Assembly (NCBI GenBank): GCA_040219515.1
Contig: JAVJSI010000014.1
Location: 367,093 to 431,092, forward strand
Origin: Acidimicrobiales bacterium
Lineage (GTDB): Bacteria; Actinomycetota; Acidimicrobiia; Acidimicrobiales; Aldehydirespiratoraceae
Reading direction: 5' to 3'
Length of the DNA: 64,000 nt
The position numbers were made by a program, and so were the translations under genes. Shown piece after piece: positions 7,546 to 15,977 of the stretch (the first letter of the stretch is position 1; every line of letters begins with the position of its first letter). The notes beneath the pieces are model-generated. The model searched no databases. It was not told the DNA's origin and saw only the letters and a program-made list of their open reading frames with translations.

Positions 7546-7998
7546 ATGGACTCATCGAGAACACGATCAACCCGCACGATCGGCTGGCTCGCAACCGCCG
7601 TCTCCGTGCTACTCGTCTTCGGCTGTAGCGACGACACCGCCGATTCCGTCGAGGACGACGTTCGATCCGTCGTGACCGAAGCGGCCGACGCCGTCGACGA
7701 GGCGAGTGAAGACGCGGTGGAGGTGGCGACCCGGAACTTCGTGACCGAACAGGCCGAAGACGAGTTCGACGAAGCCGGGCACGAGATCGATGGTGAACTC
7801 TCCTGCACTGCCGATGTCACCAGCGGCCTGACCACGGTGGACGTCTCGTGCACGGGGACGACCGTCGACGGGGCGAGTGCCGACCTCACGGGCACGACGT
7901 CGGAACTGCCGGGCATCTCGTTGACCGAAGTCGAAGGAGACTTCGTCGGGACGGTCGATGGCGCCGAGGTGTTCCAGACGGATCGGCTCGGCGACTGA
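7546..7998 (+). CDS. Small exported lipoprotein
   Basis: 150 residues with a basic N-terminus, a hydrophobic stretch ending VLLVFGC (lipobox, Cys about residue 27), then an acidic helical linker (DSVEDDVRSVVTEAADAVDEASEDAVEVA). A small domain of about 75 residues with two Cys (LSCTADV...VDVSCTGT) resembles the DUF4333-type fold found on actinobacterial lipoproteins. The ATG at 7546 is used; a GTG 9 nt upstream overlaps the preceding gene. Function unknown. Confidence 0.65.
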   Translation: MDSSRTRSTRTIGWLATAVSVLLVFGCSDDTADSVEDDVRSVVTEAADAVDEASEDAVEVATRNFVTEQAEDEFDEAGHEIDGELSCTADVTSGLTTVDVSCTGTTVDGASADLTGTTSELPGISLTEVEGDFVGTVDGAEVFQTDRLGD

Positions 7999-8073
7999 AG
8001 CGGGCCGATCCAACCGGCGCGGCGCCGAGCCGCGCAAGTCATTGACCACGGCGGAGGACCGATCAGGGCCGCG

Positions 8074-8997
8074 TCAGCGGTCGTAGACCGACGGCAGGGC
8101 GTCGGCCGGTCGGGGCTCGGGAAAGCGGGCGACCACCTCGGCCCGATGGTCCGGGTCGTCGAAGTGGGATGCATCGGCCCCGAGACGCTCGCAGACGTCG
8201 TCGAGGGAGAGTGGCCGGTCATGAAGGCGACGCCGGTGTGCGTCGTTGTCGTACACGTCCGCTTTCCACAGCACGCTCACCCTGATCTCGGCGAGGGGTG
8301 CCCGGAAGACTTCCTCGCCGAGGTCGGTGACCGCCCAGTCGGCTCCGGCGTCGCCGATCGGCGCGAGTTGGGCACCGGGTGAGACCAGCGGTGTCCCCGA
8401 TCCGTCATCGACTGCGCAGACCTGGTGGAACATGCCGTGGTTGTCGCCCAGCAACGCGGTGTTGGTCATCTCACCGCCGTGCTCGATCGCAGGATGATCC
8501 GGACCGTCGGGCCAATAGCGCAAGGCACCACCGGCGACGTCGTTGAGCCACCAGATCGCCGTCACCTGGGGGACTGCCTCGTCGTCGAAGAGCCCCGACC
8601 AGAACATCGTGCGCAGCACCCACATCGGTGTGTTGGCCCGGCTGCGGCCGGCGAAGCGGGGATTGTCGGTATGACACGGCCCCGCCTTGTCGATCGCCAT
8701 CATGTGGTTGACGTACACACTGTGGGGTTCGACGAGCTCGGCGTCGAAGAACGTCCTCGTCGCCTCGAGGTAGGTCGGATGGTGGAGAAAGAGCTCGGCG
8801 CCGGGCGCCGCGTAGGTGTCATGGACCCAGTCGTTCTGGAACCACATCGGTCGAGTCCTGGCCGTGGGATCCGCACCCGGGTTGTACCAGCCGCCCAAGG
8901 GTGTGTAGGGCGCCTCCCGGGCGAGGAGATCGACGACCGCTTCGGTGTCGGCGATGACGTCGGTCAGCAGGATCGGCGGCGGCGAGATGTGTGGCAT
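8074..8997 (-). CDS. Possible 2-oxoglutarate/Fe(II)-dependent oxygenase-like protein
   Basis: 307 residues, soluble. An HxD pair (CHTDNPRF, about residue 108), a later His (GMFHQV, about 190) and an Arg in a beta strand (AEIRVSVLW) are arranged like the HxD...H facial triad and 2-oxoglutarate-binding Arg of Fe(II) oxygenases. Aromatic-rich strands between them would fit a jelly-roll core. I do not recognise the exact family, so the enzymatic call is an inference. The gene stands alone, convergent with the lipoprotein gene at 7546 and followed on the same strand by nothing obvious. Confidence 0.45.
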   Translation of the reverse strand: MPHISPPPILLTDVIADTEAVVDLLAREAPYTPLGGWYNPGADPTARTRPMWFQNDWVHDTYAAPGAELFLHHPTYLEATRTFFDAELVEPHSVYVNHMMAIDKAGPCHTDNPRFAGRSRANTPMWVLRTMFWSGLFDDEAVPQVTAIWWLNDVAGGALRYWPDGPDHPAIEHGGEMTNTALLGDNHGMFHQVCAVDDGSGTPLVSPGAQLAPIGDAGADWAVTDLGEEVFRAPLAEIRVSVLWKADVYDNDAHRRRLHDRPLSLDDVCERLGADASHFDDPDHRAEVVARFPEPRPADALPSVYDR

Positions 8998-9043
8998 GGT
9001 CGTTCGATTCCTCCGGATCAGACGGCGCGCGACTCTGATTCGT

Positions 9044-9802
9044 CTACCCTTCGGTGGGTTCGGGGGCGACGTCGACCGCGAGCACCGAGCCCTCGACCAT
9101 GGCTGTCTCGGGTTCCGGTGTCTGACTCATGACGGTGCCGGGCTCAGTGTCCTCGGGCACGTCGGTGGCCTCCCGTTCGATCAGCTCCCAACCGGCGTCG
9201 TCGGCGGCGTCGCGAGCGTCCTCGACGGTGCCGTCCACGAGATCGGGTGCCGGCACGACGTCGTCGACGACGGTGTCGAGTTGGGCCTGGAGGTCGTCTC
9301 GCTCGGCGGTGACGCTCGCGAGGTCGGTCTGGAGTTGCTCGATCTCTTCGCTCAGTTCGGTGCTGTCGCCGTCGGTCGACGCGAGCTGGGTGGTGAGTTC
9401 GTCGACCTGGGCGGCGAGCTGGTCGCGCTCCGCGGTGAGGGCATCGACCTGGGCCGCGAGTTCCCCGGAGTCGTCGACCGGGCTGGTGTCGTCGGTCTCG
9501 GTGGGCACGGCATCGTCGGTGCCTCCCTCGTCATCATCGCCACCGAAGATGAGCGCGCCAGCGAGGAAGCCGATGATGGCGACGAGCACGGCGACGGTCA
9601 CGACGATGCCCGTCGACAGACCCGATCGCGACGGACGGGGTGGTTGTCCGGGCGGTCGAGCGCCGGGTTGACCCTGCGGCGTGGGCGCGCCGGACGGAAG
9701 CGTCGTGTCCGGCGTGGGTGGTGTCGGCGCGGGGCCGGTGACGGGCATCGCCGTGGTCGGATCGGTGGGGCGGGGCCCGTCCGATGGGGGCAGATTGCTC
9801 AT
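9044..9802 (-). CDS. Single-pass membrane protein with coiled coil and extracellular PASTA domain
   Basis: 252 residues: a cytoplasmic Pro/Thr/Gly-rich tail (1-58), one membrane helix (about 62-87), an acidic Thr-rich stalk, a coiled coil with repeating AAQVDxLTxERDQL/DDLQAQL heptads (about 115-180), and a C-terminal PASTA-like domain (VPAPDLVDGTVEDARDAAxxAGW..., ending SVLAVDVAP). PASTA domains bind muropeptides or beta-lactams and usually sit on Ser/Thr kinases. Here the kinase is absent and the Pro-rich tail replaces it, suggesting a cell-wall sensor or scaffold. The start at 9802 gives this layout; longer frames run into non-coding sequence. Confidence 0.8.
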   Translation of the reverse strand: MSNLPPSDGPRPTDPTTAMPVTGPAPTPPTPDTTLPSGAPTPQGQPGARPPGQPPRPSRSGLSTGIVVTVAVLVAIIGFLAGALIFGGDDDEGGTDDAVPTETDDTSPVDDSGELAAQVDALTAERDQLAAQVDELTTQLASTDGDSTELSEEIEQLQTDLASVTAERDDLQAQLDTVVDDVVPAPDLVDGTVEDARDAADDAGWELIEREATDVPEDTEPGTVMSQTPEPETAMVEGSVLAVDVAPEPTEG

Positions 9803-10002
9803 GAATCGATCGTACTGCCCGAGCCGAGGTCGGTGGGGCGCGTCGGTCGACGGGGTAGTCGGCGAAGACGACGCTGATCCCGTGACTCGACGACGCTCAG
9901 TTGGGCACGTTCCACGACTCACGGGCGGCGGGCCTGCGGATCGGACACAATTGACTGCACGACTCCGACGGAGTCGTGAGGCCACCGTCGAGAGGGGTTG
10001 CG

Positions 10003-10572
10003 ATGGGCAGCATGGTACGGAGACCGGTGTTCCGGCTCGTGGTGACGGCCGTGGCTGTTCTGGCGGGGCTCACGGGATGCGGCGACGACGCGTCCCCCGC
10101 GCTGGGCGACCTCCCGACGGAGCCCGAGAATGCCTCGAACGACGACGCCACGGCGACCGGCGACCAGGGGTCAGACCCTGGCGCGAATGCCGTCTCGGGG
10201 GCGGATACCGACGACGCGGAGTTGATCGTCGCTGTGGCCGGCACGGAGTACGTGGTCGACGCCGATGTCGGCGGCTATTGCGAGATCGACGACGCGACGG
10301 CGACCGGCTCGCAGGTCTCGGCCGGTGGCTTCGACGCCGACTCGGGGACGCGGGTCGAACTCTCGCTCCGGTATCAGATCGGCGAGACCACGCCGTCCGG
10401 AGAGGATGAGTACTACGGAGGCCTCTTCGTCGCGTCCAGCCCGGTCGAGTGGACGACGTCGTCGAACGAGCCGTGGCCCTTCGAGGTCGCCGATCCGATC
10501 TCCTCGACGCTCACCATGGAGGACGATGACGGTCAACTCGTCGAGGTGGTGTTCGAGATCGACTGCTCGTGA
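10003..10572 (+). CDS. Exported lipoprotein of unknown function
   Basis: 189 residues. The signal peptide ends VLAGLTGC (lipid Cys about residue 26), followed by an acidic linker and a domain of about 115 residues with an internal and a terminal cysteine (GGYCEIDD...EIDCS). The ATG at 10003 has GAGGGG 6 nt upstream. Its TGA stop overlaps the GTG start of the hydrolase gene that follows, so the two are translationally coupled. The domain start (TEYVVDADVGGYC) resembles that of the partial protein at the left window edge. Confidence 0.7.
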   Translation: MGSMVRRPVFRLVVTAVAVLAGLTGCGDDASPALGDLPTEPENASNDDATATGDQGSDPGANAVSGADTDDAELIVAVAGTEYVVDADVGGYCEIDDATATGSQVSAGGFDADSGTRVELSLRYQIGETTPSGEDEYYGGLFVASSPVEWTTSSNEPWPFEVADPISSTLTMEDDDGQLVEVVFEIDCS

Positions 10573-11465
10573 TCTCCGAGAACCGGCCGGCCGCCGTCGT
10601 CGATTTCGTCCCCGATCCGGACCTCTATCCCTTCACGTCTCGGTGGTTCGAGAGTTCGGTCGGGCCCGTCCACTATGTCGACGAGGGTCACGGGCCCACC
10701 GTGCTGCTCCTGCACGGCAACCCCGACTGGAGCTTTCTGTATCGCAAGATCATCGCCGAACTCGGCCCCGATGTTCGCTGCGTCGCGCCTGACTATCCGG
10801 GCTTCGGGCTCTCGGTCCACCCCGAGGACTACGGCTACACCGCGGCCGAGCACGCCGACGTGATCGCGGAACTCGTATCCCACCTCGACCTGAGCGACAT
10901 GGTGATCATGGGCCAGGACTGGGGTGGCCCGATCGGAATGGATCTGGCCTCCCGAGACCCCCATCGGGTGCGGGGACTGGTGATGGGCAACACCTGGTTC
11001 TGGCCCGCCGACGAGCGCATCCCGAGGATCTTCAGTCGCATGATGGGCCTCGCGCCGGTTCAGTGGCTCATCCGCACGCGCAACATCTTCGTGACGGTGG
11101 TGATGAAGCGCTCGCTGCAGGTCCGACTGAGCGACGCAGAGTTCGCCCACTACACCGACGTCGTCCCCACCCCCGAATCACGCGAAGGCATCGCCGTGTT
11201 CCCTCGACAGATCCTCGATGCGGGGGAGTGGCTCGGCGCGCTCGCCCAACGGGTGACGAACCTTCGCGACACCCCTGCCGCGCTCGTCTTCGGGAAGAAG
11301 GATCCGGCCCTGGCGAGTGATGCGACGATACGGCGCTGGCGCGACACGTTCCCCAACGCGACGTGTGTCGAACTGCCCGACGCCGGCCACTACATCCAGG
11401 AGGACGCCCCTGGCGCCTGCGTGACCGCGATCCGCGAGGTGCTCGACCGGAGATCCCCGTTCTGA
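10569..11465 (+). CDS. Haloalkane dehalogenase-like alpha/beta hydrolase
   Basis: 298 residues. The oxyanion motif HGNPDWSFLYR (about residues 49-59) and nucleophile elbow GQDWGG (Asp about residue 117) match haloalkane dehalogenases and epoxide hydrolases, in which the aspartate and adjacent Trp bind the halide or epoxide. The catalytic His is in DAGHYIQED near the C-terminus, and the acid may be in FGKKDPAL. An NTWFW segment follows the nucleophile strand. The Trp after Asp and the Asn before Pro in the HGNP motif favour dehalogenase over epoxide hydrolase, but activity on halides is not certain. It starts with GTG overlapping the preceding stop. Confidence 0.75.
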   Translation: MISENRPAAVVDFVPDPDLYPFTSRWFESSVGPVHYVDEGHGPTVLLLHGNPDWSFLYRKIIAELGPDVRCVAPDYPGFGLSVHPEDYGYTAAEHADVIAELVSHLDLSDMVIMGQDWGGPIGMDLASRDPHRVRGLVMGNTWFWPADERIPRIFSRMMGLAPVQWLIRTRNIFVTVVMKRSLQVRLSDAEFAHYTDVVPTPESREGIAVFPRQILDAGEWLGALAQRVTNLRDTPAALVFGKKDPALASDATIRRWRDTFPNATCVELPDAGHYIQEDAPGACVTAIREVLDRRSPF

Positions 11466-11501
11466 CGAGACATCGTTTCCCCGGCGCCGACCACGCCCGG
11501 T

Positions 11502-11674
11502 ATCCACCACAACCCGACCTCGAGGCGGTTTCGCGCCGAGCGGGTGGTGCTGGTCGACATCGCCACGCCCTTCGCCGGCCATGGGTCAACTACGTCGACT
11601 GGGTGCCTCCCGACGGCAGAGGCCACCGAGAGATCGCCGACACGGTGCTCGCGGTGGCGCACGCCGACGCGTAG
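11502..11674 (+). pseudogene. Frameshifted relic of an SGNH/GDSL hydrolase C-terminus
   Basis: One frame gives RVVLVDIATPFAGHG, and after a shift near 11583 another frame continues VNYVDWVPPDGRGHREIADTVLAV and stops at 11674. Joined, the two pieces have the layout of the end of an SGNH hydrolase, where the catalytic Asp-x2-His block (here D..P...GH) precedes a final helix. No N-terminal GDS block is present upstream, because the intact hydrolase gene ends at 11465. The segment therefore looks like the tail of a deleted gene. Confidence 0.5.
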
Positions 11675-11708
11675 GTGCCGGGACCGACCCGCTGCGGATG
11701 ATCCGCGG

Positions 11709-12467
11709 TCAGAAGGGGACGATCGTGGCGAGCAGCCCGGTGGCTTCGCCCCGACCAGCGAGCAGAGAGCAGAAATCCACGGCATCGAGGGTGATCTGTT
11801 CGCCACCCGTGCCTGAGCGGAACGTGCCGCCGGCGGGGCCGGTGAGTTCGAGGTCGAACGGCCCACGATGGCGGCGGTGCCATTCGGCCACCACATCGGC
11901 CACGATCCGCCCGTCGTGGTCGGCCGTGAGGACGAGCTCCGCACCCGTGGCCCGAGCGGTGTCGACCCGGTGCATCCAGAGGTCGCGCAGGTAGATGAGA
12001 TCGATCAGATAGCCGAGCGACCACTTCTCGACCACCGGCGCGTCGACGGCGATCTTCATGGCTCGCATCGGCCGAGGCGTGCGGGCGCGACCCTTCACGG
12101 TTCTCGGCGCGATCTGATCGAGCCTCTCGACCAGCTCGAGCGGCGTGAGGTGTTCACGTTCGCTGACCTGGGTGGCCGACAGGCCCTCCTCGAGCGGCAC
12201 ACCGTTGTCCTTGCGCCGCTTCCGTCCTCGACGCATCTGGTGCATGTTCTCCCGCATCGAGGCCCCGGCCTCACATGCACCGAGCACGTGGAGCCACATC
12301 CGGCGAACGTCCCAGTCGGGGCAGACGGTCTGCTTGCGCCACTGTTCGGGGTCGAGTCCCCGCAACAGCTGGAGCGCTCGAGCGAGCTCGACCTCCTGGA
12401 GTTGCATCGCCTCGGCGTGGTCGATCGTCGGAATGTCGTCGACATCGGTGATCTGGGTGGTGGTCAT
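11709..12467 (-). CDS. Mycothiol-dependent maleylpyruvate isomerase-like (DinB superfamily) protein
   Basis: 252 residues. Residues 15-160 form a four-helix-bundle DinB/MDMPI-type domain with the typical VCPDWDVRRMWLHVLGA motif (helix 2, His as a possible metal ligand) and WMHRVDTARATG near its end. The C-terminal 85 residues form a separate alpha/beta domain with FDLELTGPAGG. Family members act with mycothiol as thiol cofactor in isomerisation or transfer reactions. The start overlaps the stop of the TetR gene by 4 bp, so it is probably the gene that regulator controls. Confidence 0.75.
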   Translation of the reverse strand: MTTTQITDVDDIPTIDHAEAMQLQEVELARALQLLRGLDPEQWRKQTVCPDWDVRRMWLHVLGACEAGASMRENMHQMRRGRKRRKDNGVPLEEGLSATQVSEREHLTPLELVERLDQIAPRTVKGRARTPRPMRAMKIAVDAPVVEKWSLGYLIDLIYLRDLWMHRVDTARATGAELVLTADHDGRIVADVVAEWHRRHRGPFDLELTGPAGGTFRSGTGGEQITLDAVDFCSLLAGRGEATGLLATIVPF

Positions 12468-13087
12468 GATTGCTCGCTTTCTGCGGTCGCAACCGCGCTG
12501 ACGTGGGCCCTGAACATGTCGACGGCGCGGTCGACGAGCTGTTCCCAGCGGTCGCCGCCAGGGTCGTTGGCGATCTGCTGGCCGGCGAGTCCCGTGACCA
12601 GCGCCGTCCAGAGATCGAACGTCGCCTGGTCGGTGATCCCCGCCGTCGACAGGCTCTCCCGGCTCCGCTCGTAGGCGTCGAGCGCAATCGCCCAGCTCTC
12701 CGGCGATGGTTCGAATCCGGGCACGGTTCGCTGGAACAGCAGCTGGTAGCGGGCCGGGTCGCCGGTGCAGAACGCCACGAACTCCCGGGCGACGTGCTTC
12801 ATGAGCGCGTCGGGATCTCGGTTGCCGGCCGCTTCGGCACTGGTCGTCTCGACCAGGTCGGCGAAGGCGACGTAGCCCTCCAGGAACATGGCGTCGTAGA
12901 TCTCGTGCTTCGAGGAGAAGTACGAGTAGAGCGACTGGGCCCGCATCCCGACCTTGGCGCCGAGATCGCGCATCGCCAGCCCGGTCAGTCCTTCTTCGCG
13001 GGCCAGCTCCCACGCGGCGGCGATGATCTCGGCCTTCGTCTCCTGACGGCGTAAGGACTGCCTGTCATTGTTCGACCTGCCTGACAT
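12464..13087 (-). CDS. TetR-family transcriptional regulator
   Basis: 207 residues. The N-terminal helix-turn-helix (IIAAAWELAREEGLTGLAMRDLGAKVGM, then QSLYSYFSSK) is a textbook TetR DNA-binding domain. The rest is the helical ligand/dimer domain of TetR_C type (WxxALVTGLAGQQ). It lies upstream of and overlaps the DinB-like gene by 4 bp. The ATG at 13087 sits 7 nt after a promoter-like -10 box with no ribosome site, so a leaderless mRNA is likely. The ligand is unknown. Confidence 0.88.
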   Translation of the reverse strand: MSGRSNNDRQSLRRQETKAEIIAAAWELAREEGLTGLAMRDLGAKVGMRAQSLYSYFSSKHEIYDAMFLEGYVAFADLVETTSAEAAGNRDPDALMKHVAREFVAFCTGDPARYQLLFQRTVPGFEPSPESWAIALDAYERSRESLSTAGITDQATFDLWTALVTGLAGQQIANDPGGDRWEQLVDRAVDMFRAHVSAVATAESEQS

Positions 13088-13124
13088 AGTTCGGAGAATG
13101 ACGCGTGATCCCCTGATTGTCAAG
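13088..13124 (-). promoter_or_regulatory. Candidate leaderless promoter of the TetR gene
   Basis: On the minus strand TTGACA (a perfect -35 box) is followed after 17 nt by CATTCT and then, 7 nt later, by the ATG at 13087. The spacing places the transcription start at or next to the A of the ATG. No Shine-Dalgarno sequence is present, so the mRNA would be leaderless. The ACGCGT core between the boxes might be part of an autoregulatory operator. Confidence 0.45.
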
Positions 13125-13273
13125 CCACGGCACGGAGGGACCGAGCGACGTCGAGCTCAGCTCAGCGTCGCCAGGAACTCACGGGTGCGGGTGCGCTCCT
13201 CGGGTGTGCCGACCACTGGGCAAGGAGGTCGTTCGGTTGACCGGCATGCTCGCCGATGCCGCAGCGCCCCTGG

Positions 13274-13990
13274 TCAGTCGAGCTCGACGGAAAGCCCGGC
13301 GAGGATGTCGGCCGCGGCAGCGGCGCCGGCGTCGGCATCCATTTGCTCCTCGAGCTCCGCCGCGCTGTCGGCCAGGCCACCGGCAGACATGAAGTCAGGG
13401 GAGACCTGCACGGTGATCAGGTTGGTGCCGTCGTGGGTGATGGCCCGGTAGGAGTTGGCGGTGGCCTGTCCGTCGTCCTGATCGACGAAGCTGCGGAAGT
13501 AGATGGCCAGGACGGTCCGTCCGGCCAGCTCGACCGGGCCGATCTCCTCGACGAGGTCGGGATTGTCGATGTGGATTCTGGGCAGGAGGCTGCGGGCGTT
13601 CTCCCGGCGCTGCTCGTCGATCTCGGCGGACAGGTCGCTGCAGCTGAACGGGTCGCACGCCTGGAAGGTGACGAACGCGGACAACGCCACCGGCCCGGCG
13701 GGCGCGTCCTCGAGATACTGCACGGTGGCGTTGCCGAACTCGGAGACGCTGCCGTTCTGCAACGTGTAGCCGTCGACCTCGAGAGTCACCAGTCGTTCGA
13801 GGTCGGCGTCGGTCCACGCCGCACCCGCGCCGTCGCTGGTCTCGCCATCGCCCGCCGGCTCGACCCCGTCGCCGGTTGACGCGGCGTCGCCGGTGTCATC
13901 GTCGCCGCCGCACGCACCGAGTGCGAAGCCGCCGAGGACGATCATCGCGACGAGCCAGGTGAACGGGTACTTCGTCTGCTTGTCTGCCAT
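13274..13990 (-). CDS. Exported lipoprotein of unknown function
   Basis: 238 residues. The signal peptide contains AMIVLGGFALGAC (lipid Cys about residue 27), followed by an acidic Gly/Thr-rich linker and a domain of about 165 residues with a Cys pair (ACDPFSC). The last 25 residues are an acidic, Ala-rich helix. The domain, from WTDADLERLVTLEVDGYTL onward, is of a type common on actinobacterial lipoproteins but without assigned function. The start at 13990 places the basic residues DKQTK in front of the hydrophobic core; no strong ribosome site is visible. Confidence 0.65.
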   Translation of the reverse strand: MADKQTKYPFTWLVAMIVLGGFALGACGGDDDTGDAASTGDGVEPAGDGETSDGAGAAWTDADLERLVTLEVDGYTLQNGSVSEFGNATVQYLEDAPAGPVALSAFVTFQACDPFSCSDLSAEIDEQRRENARSLLPRIHIDNPDLVEEIGPVELAGRTVLAIYFRSFVDQDDGQATANSYRAITHDGTNLITVQVSPDFMSAGGLADSAAELEEQMDADAGAAAAADILAGLSVELD

Positions 13991-14190
13991 CGGAGAAAGG
14001 TAGTTCGCACGGCCGTGGCATCGGCCGATGATGGAGGCCGACAACGCGGAGAGCGACCGGACGCGAGTTCGGGAGGTCGCCCAGCTCGTGTCGGCTACCC
14101 TGAATGATCGCCTGCACGACGTCCCTCTGCATCCTCTGGCTCCGTCAGGACTTCGTCTCCTGGTCGGGAGCCCCGCGGAGCTGATTCGTC

Positions 14191-15306
14191 GTGACGGCCT
14201 CCGCCATCCGACTGGACCAGGTCACGAAACGGTTCGACGGCAGCGACACCGACGCGGTGTCGGGGCTGAGCCTCGACATCCCGGCAGGGTCCATCATTGC
14301 GCTCATCGGTCCTTCCGGGTGTGGCAAGACGACGACCCTGCGCATGATCAACCGTCTCACCGAGCCGACTTCGGGCCGTCTCGAGATCAACGGCCGCGAT
14401 GTGCTCGACCAGCCGATCACCGAACTACGGCGCGGCATCGGCTACGTGATCCAGCAGGTCGGCCTGTTCCCCCATCGCACGATCGGGCAGAACATCGGCA
14501 CCGTGCCCCGCACGCTCGGCTGGGAGAAGGGCCGTACCGCCGAACGGGTGGCCGAGCTGGCGGAGCTGGTGGGTCTCGAGCCCGAGATGATCGACCGGTA
14601 CCCCGACGAGTTGTCCGGTGGTCAGCAGCAACGCGTTGGTGTGGCCCGGGCGCTGGCCGCCGACCCACCGGTGCTGCTGATGGACGAGCCGTTCGGCGCG
14701 GTCGACCCGATCGTGCGGGGCCGGCTACAGGACGAGCTGCTCACGCTGCAGGAGAAGGTCCGCAAGACGATCGTGTTCGTGACCCACGACATCGAGGAGG
14801 CGTTGCGGCTCGGCGATCGCATCGTCCTGCTGAACGTCGGCGGCGTCCTCGAGCAGTACGCGACGGCCGACGAACTCCTCCGGGCCCCGGCCAACGAGTT
14901 CGTCGAGCAGTTCGTGGGCGAGGACCGGGGCATGAAGCGCCTGGCCCTGCGAACCGTGGCCGACCTCCCGTTCGTCCAGGGTCCTGTCGTCGACATCGGC
15001 GCGGGCACGACCGACGCGCTCGCGGCGGCCGATGCCGAGGGCGTCGACTGGGTCGGCGTGGTGCGCGACGGCGTGTTCGCCGGTTGGGTCCGGCGAGCTG
15101 ACGTCGCCGACGGCACGGCGCTCGCCGATGCATCGATGCGGCAACCGGCCGCACAGGTGACGCCCGACAGCACGCTCAAGAGTGCGATGGAGCTGATCAT
15201 CACCTCGAAGACGTCGGTGGCGGTGGTGAACGACGATGGCCGTTTCGGTGGCGTCGTCACGATCGAGTCGATCCGCAGGAGTCTCGAGGAGGACCTCGAT
15301 CGATGA
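14191..15306 (+). CDS. opuCA: Glycine betaine/choline (OpuC-type) ABC transporter, ATP-binding protein
   Basis: 371 residues. Walker A GPSGCGKT (40-47), ABC signature LSGGQQQR (141-148), Walker B VLLMDEP (161-167) and the switch His in FVTHD are all intact. The QQVGLFPHRT Q-loop is typical of quaternary-amine importers. The C-terminal 110 residues form tandem CBS-like domains, which in OpuA/OpuC sense ionic strength. First gene of a four-gene operon with two permeases and a binding protein, overlapping the next gene by 4 bp. Probable role: uptake of betaine, choline or similar osmoprotectants. Confidence 0.9.
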   Translation: MTASAIRLDQVTKRFDGSDTDAVSGLSLDIPAGSIIALIGPSGCGKTTTLRMINRLTEPTSGRLEINGRDVLDQPITELRRGIGYVIQQVGLFPHRTIGQNIGTVPRTLGWEKGRTAERVAELAELVGLEPEMIDRYPDELSGGQQQRVGVARALAADPPVLLMDEPFGAVDPIVRGRLQDELLTLQEKVRKTIVFVTHDIEEALRLGDRIVLLNVGGVLEQYATADELLRAPANEFVEQFVGEDRGMKRLALRTVADLPFVQGPVVDIGAGTTDALAAADAEGVDWVGVVRDGVFAGWVRRADVADGTALADASMRQPAAQVTPDSTLKSAMELIITSKTSVAVVNDDGRFGGVVTIESIRRSLEEDLDR

Positions 15307-15977
15307 CCATGCTCGGCCAGGCCGCCAACCCGATCATCCGCTGGGAGTGGACCGTCGAGGAGTGGGACCAGATCCGCGAGGCGCTCGTGCAGCACCTCGA
15401 ATTGACGGTGCTGTCGGTGGCTCTCGGCTGTGCGGTGGCGGCCGTGATGTCGGCGGTTGCGCTGCGGTTCCGGTTCACGGCCACGCCCATCACCGGGTTC
15501 GCCGGGTTCCTCTACACGATCCCCAGCGTGGCGCTGTTCGGTCTCCTCGTGCCCTACTTCGGCCTCAGCCGCACGACCGCAGTTCTGCCGCTGGCCGCCT
15601 TCACACTGCTGATCCTCGTCACCAACACGATCGCCGGCTTCGACTCGGTGCCGGCCTCGGTGCGTGACGCAGCCGACGGGATGGGACTCACACCGTTTCG
15701 TCGGGTCCTCGAGGTCGAACTGCCGCTGGCGCTGCCCTACATCATCGCCGGGCTGCGCATCGCTGTCGTGTCGACCGTCGGTCTCGTCACCGTCGCCGCC
15801 ATCATCGGTCAGGGTGGCCTCGGCCGGCTGATCCTCGACGGGCTGCGCCGCACCTTCTGGACGCCGATGACCGTCGGCGCATCGCTCTCCGTCGCGCTGG
15901 CGCTCGTGCTCGACGGCGGCATCTACCTCTTCGGGCGCCTGGTGGCCCCGTGGTCGAGGCGGGTGCGGGCATCATGA
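15303..15977 (+). CDS. opuCB: OpuC-type ABC transporter permease 1
   Basis: 224 residues with about five membrane helices. The EAA loop is seen as VRDAADGMGLTPFRRVLEVELPLALPYIIAGLR, followed by the STVGLVTVAAIIGQGGLG motif, both characteristic of the ProW/OpuCB permease family. It starts in an ATGA overlap with the ATPase gene and ends in another with permease 2, so the operon is translationally coupled throughout. Confidence 0.9.
   Translation: MTMLGQAANPIIRWEWTVEEWDQIREALVQHLELTVLSVALGCAVAAVMSAVALRFRFTATPITGFAGFLYTIPSVALFGLLVPYFGLSRTTAVLPLAAFTLLILVTNTIAGFDSVPASVRDAADGMGLTPFRRVLEVELPLALPYIIAGLRIAVVSTVGLVTVAAIIGQGGLGRLILDGLRRTFWTPMTVGASLSVALALVLDGGIYLFGRLVAPWSRRVRAS

Noticed and set aside
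13157..13215. Minus-strand peptide GTPEERTRTREFLATLS resembling an amino-acid ABC ATPase tail
   Set aside because: Only about 17 residues with no further homology upstream; such short matches are common by chance.
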